A DNA stretch of 64,000 nucleotides from Apricaphanius iberus (Eukaryota > Chordata > Actinopteri > Cyprinodontiformes > Aphaniidae): contig JAPXFQ010000494.1 in NCBI GenBank assembly GCA_028564705.1, forward strand, positions 434,001-498,000, in the 5' to 3' direction. Each line of letters begins with the position of its first letter. Within the stretch, counting starts at the first letter, position 1. The position numbers and the translations under genes were made by a program. Positions 12,801 to 24,199 of the stretch are shown here, piece by piece. Under the pieces are notes generated by a model, which was not told the origin of the DNA, ran no database searches, and was given only the letters and a program-made list of their open reading frames with translations.

Positions 12801-15800
12801 GACATAAAAGTGATGCAACTTCCATTATTCTTTATAATGTATAACATTAGGCATTATGGTCAAATTAAAATAAATTATTTACATTATTGTATTTAGAATA
12901 AATTATTTCACTTCTAACCCTGCGTCCACACCGAAAGCGATAGGAGCGACCAAAAAACGCGATACACGCCTAGCTGGTCGCGTGCACATTCGCACCTTGA
13001 AGCGTCTACAAAGCGAACTGGACGCGCTTCAAATATGGTATTTTCACGCGCGAACTGGCCTTCAGCGGAGCTGGGGCCAGTTGGAAAGGTAACATCTTTC
13101 GTCAAACAAAATGTCACTGCTTCTGTCAATTTGACCCATCATTTACTTTGCTTATTATATTGGACACAATTAGCAAAAGCGTTAGCATTTTTATGTGGGT
13201 AAGGATTTTCTTACCCATAGGTCAATTTATAGTTGGCGCCTCCTTTACCTATCATATCTTTATACATTCTTCATACTCTGGTTTCTGTTTCAGATGGTGG
13301 AACAAATTGGATACGTTTTTCTGCCAACTTTGCATTTTACTCCTCCCCTGACTTTCTGTAACCAAACCAGTTCCAATTCGTGGAGGTAGTTCCTCGCTTT
13401 AAATTAAGGCAGGCTTCACACGACAACTTTGCCGTTTTTGTTTGAATATGCGGGGTGAAAACACACTGCGTTTACACGAAAGGGGTGCATGATTGAAAAC
13501 GATGTAGTACATATGTGCGGCCTTTAGATGGCAGTGTGACTAGTATAGCCCCCTAAATAGAAATGTAGGATTCCAAGGTTTCCTGCTTACAACCAATGGC
13601 CGCTGGCTGCTCTGCTTTTTGACCGCATGCCATGGAGGCCGCCATTGCTCCTCCCTTGCTGTAGTACCTCCATTTGGCCGCTAGGCCCCCATTGAAAAGC
13701 ATTGGACTTTAGACACGTTAAAAACAACTTTAATGCTTTAAACTTTCTATGGCTACATATTCTTCCTGAGATACCGCTGGGCTCATAAAAAACCTGGGCA
13801 CCAGGCTGGTTTTCGTACGATATTTTTTTTAAATCTTGCATAATTAATGAGGGGGCCGAGCCAAGTTTAGCATCAGACCTAAAGACGCGGGAGCAGAATG
13901 GGCATGATTACGACTGAACTACACGCCCATACACGCCCCTGAGGACTGAGTCTACAGTGAAGATCCCGCCCCTATGCCCTTTTTAGGAACATGCTTCGTC
14001 AGAGCTGGGGAGGAGTCTGTGAATCCGCCATGAATTCCCCCATGAAAGTGTGTCATTCTGGTAAACGGGGAGGATTGAGGAGACGCTGTCTATTCTTTTT
14101 TACAGTCTATGCTCACAACCCAGAAAAGAAACGTATCAAGCTAACGAACAATGGGTCTTTTCTACAAACTTCTTTTAGTTTTCCTCCGCTTAAAGAAAGG
14201 CGTATTTATTATTTAATGCACATACTGTATGCATTTTCGTCTGCGAACGCATAAAAGCAGCATGATCTCTAACTTTGCTTACAGAGACCAAATAACTTCA
14301 GAAGCTACATCATCAGTAACAGCGTACCTGGATCCGCTATTGTTGTTTTTTCTGACGAAAGGCGGAATGTGCAAGTCCGGAAAGGCCGTAGGCGGCTGGT
14401 AGTGACATGATCGTTTTCAAAAGTCTCCGATTTGCATGTACATGACAACGAATCACACAGCGTTTTCAGATTTCTCCACTCTGGGAGCCGTTTTCGAAAA
14501 GATGCGTTTTCGACCCTCCCAGTCTCCCCGTTGTCGTGTAAACAAGAGGCCAAAACGCAGAGAAAACCTCAATTTTGCTGAAATACGTAGTCGTGTAAAC
14601 AGCCCCTAAGTTCCTCCTCAGCTTCACGCCCTCCGCCATGCTTGCTTTCACTACACACGAAAACAGTGAATCCGACGCGCACAGAACTATGTCATCAACT
14701 AGACTTATTGTTATCGCGAGGAGACAATTTTTTATTGTGGTGAGAATTGTGAACGATATATAACAAACGATAAGATATGGCCCATCCCTATGTCACATAG
14801 GGTTGGGCATCGAGTATCGATTGGAACCGGGACTAACTTTCCAATTCTCCCGGAATCGTTCAAATTTTAAAAAGTTGATTCCTATTTTCGATACCCAGTC
14901 AGCAAACTACAACAAAAAGGCGTCAAACACAAACGAAGAAGAAATCTGCCGGAAGTCTTCGCGTTACCGCGCGAAGCGGTCTAAGGTTTGGCTTCACTTT
15001 TCTAAAAACAAGAACTCGACTCAGTGCAACGTTTGCAAAAAGACTATATCATGCACAGGGGGGTGCACGACTAACATGATAAAACACCTCCGGATCCATG
15101 GTGTGCACTTAACAGAGTGCCCCGTCTTTGACACGCTACGCCGGCCTTCATCCGTCCCCTCTTCCTCCGCTGCCTCTTCCTCTGTCTCCAGCTCAGCCTT
15201 TGACACTCATCCTTGCACCGAACTCCAGTCCAAATCCGGCAAGTAAAACAATAAAATACTTCTTTTGTCAACATTGAGGCAGCTAACAAGTTACACTCGA
15301 CACAATCAGCTAATGTTAGCGCATGTATTTTTTCATAGAGAAACTACCTGAGATCGCTAACGTTAGCCAGGCAGTTGCCAAGACTCCGGAATGTATTTTG
15401 CCTACTCCGTTCACCATAGCTGCCAAGGGAAAGATGTCCGTGCAACAAATAGAAGAGTGCCACAGAAAGGTTACCGCATAATCTGGACCGGATTGATACA
15501 AGTTGTTCCTTATTGTTTGTTTTAATGTTCTGCACCAGGTTAGTCCATCAGTGGGAGCACAGTTACATGTTCAAGTAACTGCTGCAGCATCAGACGCTCA
15601 GGATGTGGTAAATGGGTTTTAATTAAGTTTAAAAAAATAAATCTCTTGTGAAAAGTGTACCCCTGTGAGGAGGAAATGTATAATATTATTCAAGTTCATA
15701 GATTTGATATGTATATACTTGATAAAACAACCCAGAGAAGTCATAGTGAAAAGGTCAGAGAATTGAAATTCTTTCAGACTTTTTCATCCAGAAAGACCTG

Positions 15801-18800
15801 TGGTTAGCTAGCTCTTTTAAAAAACATAAATTTATTTGGGCCTGCCTCTCAAAAGAATCGGAATCGAGAATCGTTGGGAACCGGAATCGAAACGAGGAAT
15901 CGGAACTGGAATCGTTCAAATTTAAACGAAGCCCAACCCTAATGTGACGCCAGACTGATGCAGTAATTTATACAAAAGGAGCCATGATCAAATATTGATT
16001 GCAGATACTGTAAACTATATGAACATTCTTTTCATGTAATACTCATTTTTCATCAGCTTTAAGACACGGTAATTAAGTCTAACAGAAATAAATGTTTGAA
16101 ATATAACGTAGGTTAGTTAAAAGCTGACTGAATATCTTCCACATATTTACAGAAGCTGTTACAATCATAATCTGCCACATCGGGACCAGACCTAATTCTA
16201 ATGTACCCTATTTAGCTTGAAACTTTATATAAAAAAGTAATTTAAATGGTGAAAATTAAGACTAACTTCTTTTACAGTGATGGAATCATAAAACCCACAT
16301 AAGTATGGCTGCAAAAAACAAGCTTGCTTCCCTCGGGCAACTTACATAGTTTATTGATGTCTGCAGCAAAGAGGAATTTCAATGAAACAGCTTCATCACA
16401 CAGGCATATGTGCTTGGGTTAAACCGTCTCTGCTCTAAATATGACAGGGATTAATGCAAGCTTTAAAATAGGAGATCTGCAGCTGACAAGATGAATGTTT
16501 TTGCTGCTAATTTAAATTATTCATTTCAGCTTTCATGGTATATCTACAGCTGCCAGCATCTTGGTAGAAACAGTCCATCACAGGATTTCTACAGTCTTTC
16601 CATTTCAATTTTTTTCCCTTCACTTTTACACATTTAATTGTTTCCACAGCTTGGTAATGTTTCCCCCTTTTAACATAAGATTTAAAACGTGCAATTTATT
16701 TAGTGGGCCTTATTTATGTGTGCAATAATAATCAAAGTGATCAAACGTATATTATCAAGCAGGAAAACCACACCTTTTTATTTGGACATACAGTCAGTTC
16801 ATGTTCAGAAAACTTAATTACCCCCAATAACACTATGACCACGACAATAAGGTCAAACTGAAAACGAGCCGACGTTTGAATACTGAAGGGAACCAAGAAA
16901 CTAATTCGGCTAACGACCCGTGATGTGTGAATATTAAAGTAATCAACTGGGGAGGCCTTTTTCACCCCATAGCGGTTCTATACTTTTAAGTAGAGATACA
17001 ACGATATGAAAATTTGGGCCAATTTTGATCTACAATATTACCATTGTTGTTATGGCTGGTTACTAATAGTATATACACGCTATATTTTCCTACCACTACT
17101 TAACTGTAAGGATGTGTATTGGAAAGAATACCGTGATACGGTGTGCATCATGATACAACGGGGGCCGATATATCACAATACTATGCGTCAGACTATATAT
17201 ATGATTTCTAAAACTGAATTTAACTGTGGAAAACCTGTCACAACATTCTAAACAGTCCAACCTATTTTATTACTGGATCTAGATGATACACTGGAAAAAA
17301 GAAGATGAGAACAACCACCAACTACTAGTCACACCTAATTTTATGACAAAAATTCCTGTAAATATCAATGATTTAATTAAAATTCTTTAAAAAAAAAATC
17401 TAAACTTTACTGTTGAATATCAATACAATATTGTAACATAAAATATTGCGATATATTGGCATAGCGATTTTTTCTTCCATCCCTACCTAACTGTGAAAAA
17501 AACTACAAAAAACAACTAACACTAACATCGCTTCTCTTCTTCAGGGGATATTTCACCCCCAAGTAAAAAGGTGTCTGTTGCCATATTCCCCAGAGTTAGA
17601 TAATTGTTAATAATAATATTTTAAACGGCAACTTTGGATAAGTTTCCTAAACATTAGTACCACTCTTCTCTCAAATTGCAAATAAAAAAGGTTTTTATGT
17701 AAAGGTTTATGTCATGCATAAAAATAAAAAAATTTAAAAGCAAAATTAAGTCATTCCTCAGACCTACCATTGGTTGGCGTTTGGTATCCTGAAGGATCAT
17801 CATGGGTTCTGGGTTGGGAACAGAATGGCCAACAATAGTTGGGCCAAAAACCCGGGCCAGATTGCTGATGTCCATCTTGGTGTCCAAACTGTCAGCAACT
17901 CTGCAAGATTTTATTGGACGAATTAATGAACATAGCATGGATTCATAATATGTTTACCAAGTCTTTGCCATTGAGTTTGAAAATCAAATATTTAGTCTTC
18001 ATAGACACATTTTTAAATCAATATCAATTATTAAAAAGATATAGAAAAAATGTGATATTAAAGCATATTAAAGACCTTTTCAGGTGAAGAATTAGGAAAG
18101 CCAGAGTGTCCCTGTTGGGCTGCGGCAGGTCACTAATTGTTTGGTACATCAGAGCTATGCTGTTGTCCTCATCTGAAACCTCTGTGAGACAAGAATGAAC
18201 AAATTTTCTCAGCTGAAACAAGCCAATGTGTGCAATTTTCATTCCAACATTAAATAGAAACATTTCTAACTTCAACCGCTAACAACCACTCAGATGGAAA
18301 CCCTGGGTAAAAGATCAATATTTTGCTGCTTCGACAATTTCTCAGAGGTTTCCTTCTCTTCCAAACAAATTGAACAAATAAAACAAAACGTGAACAGGAG
18401 CTCCTACAAACCTGCATTAGATAAATATTTCTAAACTCCGTTAGTTATTTCAAGAACAGCTACAAATATTATTTAACTATGTATGCCGTCGTTTTGCTAT
18501 CAGAGCAGTCACATAAAAGTAACATACCAGCTGCTTCCATGAAGGTACGGTTGAGGCGGAAAGTGAGCAAAGGCTCCTTCAGGTTTCTCAGGAAGTCCTT
18601 GAGGAGGCCTGTAATTGCATGGATGTCGTCCACCTTGCTGAGCACAGGAACGGTTTTACTGCGGAGGAACTTCTCTTTCAGGTCCTTCACAGTGCGATCG
18701 GCACCAGACAGTCGGTAAAGACCAGCCTGAAAGGGGGGAAAGAAAGGTACAATTATCAACCATACACTGTTAGAACTCCCATGGATGCATTTCTCCTAAG

Positions 18801-21800
18801 ATTTACTGAAAAATGAAAAATATATTGTTTGAACACAAGTTATTGCAAAATCCAAGGTATACATCTTAAATAATGATAATTTCTTATACAAACAGGGCAT
18901 ATATCATTGGGGTAGAGTGTTCTGCAAAAGTATTCACACTTATTGGAGGTTTTCCGAGTTTTGTCACATTAGAACCAAAAAACATCAAGGTAGGGTAGGG
19001 AAGATTAACACAAAGTGGTGCATCATTTATAAGTGGCAGGAAAATGGTTCATGGAAATTTTTTTACGTACAAATATAGAAATCTGAGAAGTTAAGATATG
19101 AGGGGGAAATAAATGTCCCCTTGTCTTGAACGGTTTCCACAATCACCACAGTTTCAAATTAGACCCTTAGTTTCTTAAATGGCATCTGTTTCAACACAAA
19201 CATGTAGAAAAAATTCAAATAAAGTGATATAATTTTAATAACTGATTATTTATTTTCAAAAATGTCAGAACTAAATCTGCACAGGTTTGGGAGAACATTA
19301 TGGATCAATAAGCACCCTTTCTCAGGCCACTTGTATCACCTATCTTATTAAAATTTTAAGGTTTTCCCTTTATTATTGCCACTGACATTTTCTGTTCCTA
19401 AATAAATTATTAAAATAGTTTTTTACTCATGCAGCACAAGTTTTCTCCCCAAGATGATGCTTTATAAAACTAAATTTTCGGTGTTTACATTTGAAAGTCA
19501 CCTGGGGGGATGTTTTGCATAACCAGAGACTGACATTTTAGCTCATTCTACTGTCTTTCAAATAAAGCTCAAAATAAACCATTTAAAGCTGTAATGTCAC
19601 AAAATATGGTTAAAGGAGTATGATTACAAATGCTCATAAAACACATTCATCTTTTCACTGTTACATTATTATTCTGAAGGATTTACCAAACAAAACTTAA
19701 TCAGATTTAAAGTTTTTTTTAGGCTCAGTTTCAAAGTCATTCCCACAAACACAGACTGTCAAAACTAAGTTACAACCCTCTTGTCTCAGCTATAGAGGAA
19801 CACATTAATAACTTCAGGAATGTGTTTTTTGTTTTTTAACCATGTTCTTCACATTCTGTTGTGAAATCAGATTGCAGCACCGCTCACCTCGTGCAGACCC
19901 CTTTGTTCAATCTCACTCACACAGTGGACCAGGAGCGGGGGGATCATGGGAGCTGTGTCTGGAACATAGTCTGTGAGGACACCCTGAGGTGGGAAAGAAA
20001 TGGGAAACCTGGTTAAACTGAGCCTGAACATCAAGTGAAAAGGTAATAAAGATGTCATCATATACCTCCCCAATTTTGACTGGTGTGCCACCCATGTTGG
20101 GGATGCATGGCAGCGGGCATCGTTCTCGACATTCAGGGTGTGAGACCACCCTGCAGTCGCGGCACTTCAATGAAATCTTGCCAAACTTGATCCTTTTTCC
20201 ACACGGCACGCAGGATTCAGGTTTAATTACCTGTAACAGAGAGCTGCTAGCTGAAATACATGTATAGGAGCTAGGAATAAACAGCCAGACAAATGAGAAA
20301 GGAATTTCTCTAAAAAAAAAAAAAGCTGGAACCCATAGATGTGCATTGATTCAGTTAAGGAATTAAGTAAAACATTTATCATAAATATGATCAGAACAAA
20401 GCTTAGAAATGCATAAAAAATGTGAGTTACTGCTCTGACTTTATTGACAATGATAAGCTTACAGTTTTGGAGACAAACTCGTGCAGACGAACGCTTCCTT
20501 TGCTTTGTGGAGTGCTGGGCTCAGCTTTGTTTTCTCCCTCCAGATTGTCGGCTGCCTTGAAAACATCCTGAGACTTGACAGATTCAGAGTCCCACTCCAT
20601 GGCAGCTGAATAGGGAAGATTAAATAGAAATGTCCGTGTGTCAGAGAAGTGATGTCAGAAAACACTTTAAAAAGATCTATTGAAATGGCTGAGCTGTGGC
20701 AGAGATATGGTGCTCTCTCCATTTTATTCACAGCAGATAATTCCTACTTCTGTTTAAGGAACACATTTAAACTACATTCAATCAAGAATTCTTATAACTG
20801 GGGCTAGACCAGTACCAATACTGGTATTTATGCCGATACCTTTCTAATAGACTCGTATCTGCAAGTTGACCAATACGATGATCCGATACTTAAAATGTGA
20901 AAACTCTGCAATAATTTAAGTGAAAAGGGTAATTTTTTTTACTTGAAATTTTTGTTTTGTGGTCATTTTTATTAATTCTTAATTATTAATTAATTCCTAA
21001 TCATTTATTGTAACAAGCAGATAAGAAAATTAAACATGTCTTCCAATTCATTACATTTTTTGTGTGTAGAAGTATCGGTATTGTATCGATTTGAAAAATT
21101 GCTGCCGTTGCATGCCTACTTAGAACCAAATTGCAATACGCTATTAAACATAAAGTACACACAAAATAATGTTTTCCAACCACACAGTGTTTTTCTTTTT
21201 AGGTTTTTCTTTAAAATTCTGATCAAAATAAAAATGGCTCTCTGGGTTGTAAAGGTTGAAACCTGGTCTGTAGCATGCAAAGTGTACCTACCCATCAACA
21301 TAAATTATTGTGCATTTTCCCTGTATTACTCGATTTAAATGCCAATTGTTTATAGGACAAAAAGAAATCACAATTAATTTGATCAATCATTTGAAGTAAT
21401 TAATTGAGCTTTGAAACAATTTATTACACTTAAAGAGAAAAATGATGACATCTTTGCAAAGGGGAATGAAGTAAAATAATTTTGCCAATTTTTACTTTTA
21501 GGGTCAAAAATCAAAACCACCACAAATTTGATGCTCAATAATATAATTCAAAGCCCACAACGAATATAGATCAGCCCTACAGCAAATAGGTTTTACACGC
21601 TGAAATGTAACAGAAATCTTACCAGTCTTTCTCCTGCTGCGAGTCCAGTATGGAACAGTCTCTATGGTAGAAACTGCCTCAACGGGTCCTCCGTTCGCAG
21701 GCACAGTAACTGTTGTCTTTGTAACAAGGGTCTCACTTCCCTGTTGGATCAAGACACACATTCAGTATAACCACATAAAAAGCAAAATCCGGCAAATGTA

Positions 21801-22547
21801 TAGAACATTTTGAACTTGGCTCTAAAATGTCTGGGCTTACTAACAAACAAGATAAAGCATTGAGATATAAGTGATTGTAGTCATGTTCAGTGGTGACAAA
21901 TTGCATGCCACTGGATAACATGGAGAAAATGTCAATATCGTACCCTTTCTGAGGTTCTGCCCGTTGATCTTGATCTTTTAGTAGCACTTGGAGGTCCATC
22001 AATGAGATTTCTTGAGGAGCGCTGAGATCAAGGCACAAGGTATGACAACTTTTCCTTTTTCACCACATATTTTCATTAATTTCTCTATTCCAGACAGTAA
22101 AGAAGTGCAAAACATACCCTTTTTTCCCGTTTTCTGAGTCGTACCGTCCTGATGTTGGATGAATCCCAGTCCTGAAACAGTTGAAGCACATCCCATCACA
22201 TACTAATCTAAAACAGTGCATTGCAGAGATGATGCTGAAAAAGAATATTACTTACAAGGGAGTCATCCGTTTTGTCATAGCTTATATCTGACAAGATGGA
22301 GGCAGACTCGTCTATTGTCACCAGCCTGTAAGAAGCAACAAAAACAAACAAATGTCAGCTTGGCAATTGAAATCCCATTTAAAACTTGCAGTGCTTGTGA
22401 CAAATCATTCATTCGTCTGCTGCCACCATGTGCTTGTTCAGAATGAGAAATTGCTGCAAAGTTAGTGACTCTTGCAATCGCCCGGGACACCTTAGATAAA
22501 ATATCTTTGGCCAATTGGCATTATAAATTGAATTTGACTACAATGTT

Positions 22548-22605
<58 letters not shown>

Positions 22606-22784
22606 AGTTTTTGTCTACGAATCCAACTATATGATTAAACCATAGTGATTTGTTTGGATTATATTTGTGGAAATTAATTGGCTCCATCTTGTAATAGGAC
22701 CTTGACATAGGATTTGATGGAAATATATGGATATATTGAAAAGAAGTAATAACGGCCATCCAGTGTTGCATGTTTTCAGGTGGA

Positions 22785-22833
<49 letters not shown>

Positions 22834-23467
22834 TTTCTGAGAGTGTCCTACCTCCGACTATTATTATGGGTGTTTGTTTGGCAGTTTGTATTAAGAAAAG
22901 CCAAAGCAGAACGTTGTTCGGCACTCAGCTGGATGCTGTTGGTGGATCCCTCACTGGTTAATAGGTCCCGGATCAACTGAATCTGACGATCCTGTATGTT
23001 CAAATCACAAGGAGGGGAAAAAATTAAAAGCTCCTTGAAGGCAAACCATAAAACATAAGGTTTGCATTTAACCATACCAGCGTCTCGCATTCGGCCTCTG
23101 CCTTTTGTCTGCGCCGGATCTCCACGTCCACTTGGTTGCGAGCATGTTTCAGCTTCACATCCAAGGCTCCCCTCTCCATTTCTGCTTTTCTCAGCATCTC
23201 CTTGCAAGATCCCAGTTCATCCAGAGTCCTCACCCATTTGCGACGGCAGTCCTCAAAGTTCTGCACCATCTGAATGAAGCCTTTGAGAGAGAATCCAAAT
23301 TGTAAGTACAGCAGGCATTTGTACAACAAATGAAAGCATGTATGGCAAAACAATTCAAAAACAGAGGCCATGAACAACTTACTGGGTTCAATATTCTCAT
23401 TGATAAGGTCAACATGTGTCCTCAAATTATCATAGAGGCTCTGCAGGTTCAGCACCGTAGTCTCCAT
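9878..23467 (-). CDS. racgap1: Rac GTPase-activating protein 1 (MgcRacGAP), complete, 16 coding exons, 630 aa
   Basis: Coding segments in transcript order: 23467-23383, 23280-23078, 22991-22852, 22325-22256, 22171-22118, 22021-21944, 21740-21623, 20605-20463, 20230-20066, 19983-19888, 18726-18528, 18181-18076, 17900-17768, 11593-11467, 10165-10066, 9953-9878. They sum to 1893 nt with every phase matching; human RACGAP1 has 632 residues. Order of parts: N-terminal coiled coil for binding the kinesin KIF23 (about 30-110, containing [17 protein letters not shown]), a conserved [13 protein letters not shown] segment (about 146-158, the region phosphorylated by PLK1 in human), a basic linker, a C1 zinc finger (His291, Cys304, 307, 320, 323, His328, Cys331, 339), and the RhoGAP domain (about 350-540) with arginine finger Arg389 in GLYRLSG. 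The C-terminus ends FFSSPLLK. Role: centralspindlin at the spindle midzone, controlling RhoA/Rac1 and ECT2 in cytokinesis. The donor after 18076 is weak (GTCTTT). The 6.2-kb intron 11594-17767 is full of transposons. Confidence 0.96.
10931..11100 (+). repeat. tRNA-derived SINE in a racgap1 intron
   Basis: The 5' part looks like a tRNA gene: a box A-like TGGCGCAGTGCTT near 10938-10951 and box B GGTTCAACTCC at 11002-11012. A unique body ending GGGCGCTGTGGCCGC follows, then an A-rich tail. That organisation is a SINE. Lack of cloverleaf pairing and the added body argue against a working tRNA gene. It lies in the intron between the exons at 11467 and 10165, opposite in orientation to racgap1. Confidence 0.7.
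12200..12620 (+). repeat. Degenerate interspersed repeat, family unclear
   Basis: The phrasing (for example ATCTGCTGGTGTTGGACTGTATTTTATCAA around 12550) resembles decayed DNA-transposon copies I have seen in teleost genomes. No terminal repeats are visible and no frame stays open. It lies in the large racgap1 intron. Confidence 0.35.
12627..14790. mobile_element. Nested block of non-autonomous DNA transposons, boundaries unresolved
   Basis: Several transposon ends are stacked here. A left end starts GGGGTGTCACGATTCTCC at about 12627, typical of hAT termini. A GC-rich piece at about 12918-13060 begins CTGCGTCCACACCGAAAGCG. A third unit runs from about 13408 (GGCTTCACACGACAA) to about 14609 (GTCGTGTAAACAGCCCC), whose ends look like inverted repeats. 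The block closes with GGCCCATCCCTA near 14780-14790, the mirror of the common TAGGGATGGGC end. GC content and CpG density are clearly higher than in the surrounding intron. No transposase frame is seen. Confidence 0.5.
14798..15941 (+). mobile_element. hAT-family element with internal deletion (1.14 kb)
   Basis: The ends are inverted repeats: TAGGGTTGGGC at 14798-14808 and GCCCAACCCTA at 15931-15941. The flanking 8-mers ATGTCACA (14790-14797) and ATGTGACG (15942-15949) agree at 6 of 8 positions, as expected of an aged 8-bp hAT target duplication. Inside is the start of a BED-finger transposase. The catalytic core and C-terminal hAT dimerisation region are absent, so it cannot move itself. It sits in the racgap1 intron, in antisense orientation to the gene. 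Confidence 0.75.
14940..15482 (+). pseudogene. Truncated hAT transposase: BED zinc finger plus start of second exon
   Basis: An open frame through about 15246 contains [20 protein letters not shown] and then a histidine pair in MIKHLRIHG, the CxxC...HxxxxH pattern of a BED finger (DNA-binding domain of ZBED proteins and hAT transposases), followed by a serine-rich stretch. A second segment, starting after the AG at about 15341, reads [14 protein letters not shown] and continues to [15 protein letters not shown] before a TAA at 15480-15482. The [11 protein letters not shown] phrase is typical of the second exon of ZBED-like transposases. The frame stops just where the catalytic domain should begin. 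Reads as a decayed fragment, not a host gene. Confidence 0.65.
15950..17099. other. racgap1 intron, no feature seen
   Basis: AT-rich intronic sequence without a recognisable exon or a bounded repeat. Confidence 0.5.
17108..17486. mobile_element. Short non-autonomous hAT element with target duplication
   Basis: Ends GTAAGGATG and CATCCCTAC are near-inverted repeats (boundaries within about 2 bp). Flanks TTAACTGT (17100-17107) and CTAACTGT (17487-17494) match at 7 of 8 positions, an 8-bp hAT-type duplication. The interior has the ATACCGTGATACGG and ATATTGCGATATATTGGC phrases seen in many fish hAT-derived short elements. No coding capacity. Confidence 0.72.
18528..18726 (-). CDS. racgap1: racgap1 RhoGAP catalytic exon
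   Basis: Codes residues 385-450. The arginine finger is in GLYRLSG (Arg389) and the helix [20 protein letters not shown] follows, then [18 protein letters not shown], the classic RhoGAP core. No key residue is missing, so GAP activity toward Rac/Cdc42/Rho-type GTPases is expected. Confidence 0.95.
18918..19240 (+). mobile_element. Tc1-like 5'-end fragment
   Basis: TTCTGCAAAAGTATTCACAC near 18930 followed by TTTTGTCACATTAGAACC matches the outer non-coding part of the widespread teleost Tc1-like elements. The rest is degraded. It lies in the racgap1 intron between 18727 and 19887. Confidence 0.5.
20066..20230 (-). CDS. racgap1: racgap1 C1 zinc-finger exon
   Basis: Codes 55 residues (298-352) with seven of the eight metal ligands of a C1 domain; the first, His291, is in the preceding exon. 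The spacing is H-x12-C-x2-C-x12-C-x2-C-x4-H-x2-C-x7-C. The core reads [20 protein letters not shown], almost identical to human. In mammals this domain helps attach centralspindlin to the plasma membrane through phosphoinositides. Confidence 0.95.
20795..21120. repeat. hAT-like short element remnant
   Basis: Contains repeated TACCAATACTGGTAT, CGATACC and ATCGGTATTGTATCG phrases and an end resembling TTGCATGCCTA. These belong to the same general class as the better-defined elements at 17108 and 31075. Clear terminal repeats were not found. Confidence 0.4.
22551..22603. repeat. (AT)n microsatellite
   Basis: About 53 bases of uninterrupted AT dinucleotides in the racgap1 intron 22326-22851. A strand-slippage site and likely polymorphic. 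It produces spurious Tyr-Ile repeat frames on both strands. Confidence 0.95.
22788..22832. repeat. (TA)n/(CA)n microsatellite beside a racgap1 donor
   Basis: About 38 bases of TA repeat followed by a few CA units. It ends only about 19 bases from the donor of the racgap1 exon 22852-22991, so on the minus strand it lies just downstream of that 5' splice site. Confidence 0.95.
23078..23280 (-). CDS. racgap1: racgap1 coiled-coil exon
   Basis: This exon encodes residues 29-96, nearly all predicted helix. It starts [16 protein letters not shown] and ends EAECETL. The heptad-rich, highly charged sequence corresponds to the MgcRacGAP coiled coil that pairs with MKLP1/KIF23 to form centralspindlin. 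Acceptor AAAG and donor GTATGG are both intact. Confidence 0.93.
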
Positions 23468-23801
23468 TGTGTCCAAGAATTCAAAACCCTGAGGGAAAAA
23501 CAACACAACTTAATGGTTCTTAAGTTTTAAAGAAAGTTCTAGCTGAGTGGATCTAGGCTTTAGACTCGTTTTGAAATAAAATGTGCTTTTCAAAGAAATG
23601 CAATCATAAAAAATATATGTGTACTGTGACGGAAGTTAATTCATTTATGTTATCCTGTTTGTTTGTTTTTTAAGTCTACCTTTAGCTAGCAAGGCTTTAG
23701 AGTTGACTCGTTTACCGATAACTACACGTTAACACAACAGCTAAGCTAACTTTCTCTGCCTTTCCTATTTGAAAACACGGGGTATACCTACGGTTAGTTA
23801 C

Positions 23802-23930
23802 CTGTCGGGAGAAATTCTGACCAGTAAAATCTTTCGGGGAGCTCGTTAATTTAGCAGTTTGTTCTCATTTTCTCTTCGTAGCGGTCACCGTCTTTGTCCA
23901 CATCCTTGTTTAGCAGTACATACGGTGAGC
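23802..23930 (-). other. racgap1: racgap1 non-coding first exon (3' end certain, 5' end inferred)
   Basis: On the minus strand a strong donor, CCGACAG/GTAACT, lies at 23802/23801, and the coding exon downstream begins after a CCCTCAG acceptor at 23489 with 21 bases of UTR before the ATG. The exon should therefore run from near the CDE/CHR-like motif down to 23802. The start point is a guess. Confidence 0.6.
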
Positions 23931-23939
23931 GCGTTTCTT

Positions 23940-23962
23940 TTCAAATTTCGCCGCAAGCCAAT
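23940..23962 (-). promoter_or_regulatory. CDE/CHR-like cell-cycle element with adjacent CCAAT box (racgap1 promoter)
   Basis: On the minus strand GCGGC is followed four bases later by TTTGAA (23954-23940). That is the CDE-CHR arrangement bound by DREAM/MuvB complexes in late cell-cycle genes. A CCAAT sequence (plus strand 23958-23962) lies immediately upstream relative to racgap1, and two more lie at 24033-24037 and 24237-24241 (the last as ATTGG). CHR plus CCAAT boxes (NF-Y) is the standard G2/M promoter layout, and racgap1 is a G2/M gene. Strong motif fit, untested. Confidence 0.6.
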
Positions 23963-24199
23963 GAATGCGCTCTGCGTGGGTGTCAAGACGATGGACGGTT
24001 ACAACTTCCCTGTGCGTCTTTTCAAAATAAAACCAATGTATCGGCGACTTCGCCACCGGTCTCGCATAACCAAAGAGTAAATTATGGGGAAATGTCGGTA
24101 TAAATCACAACTTAATATGATAAGGATAAGGTTAAGGATTGATAGCCCACATAATAAAAGTTTCTGATAAAGATAGAAAGTGTAGAAATGAAAATACCG

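Noticed and set aside
13587..14651. Several 60-90 codon frames in the racgap1 intron
   Set aside because: They lie in non-autonomous transposon sequence with terminal-repeat character; no transposase motif.
22538..22980. Tyr-Ile repeat proteins on both strands
   Set aside because: Translation of TA microsatellites within a racgap1 intron.
23859..24103. Two overlapping plus-strand open frames in the racgap1 upstream region
   Set aside because: They overlap the promoter motifs and presumed 5' UTR of racgap1 on the other strand and resemble no protein.
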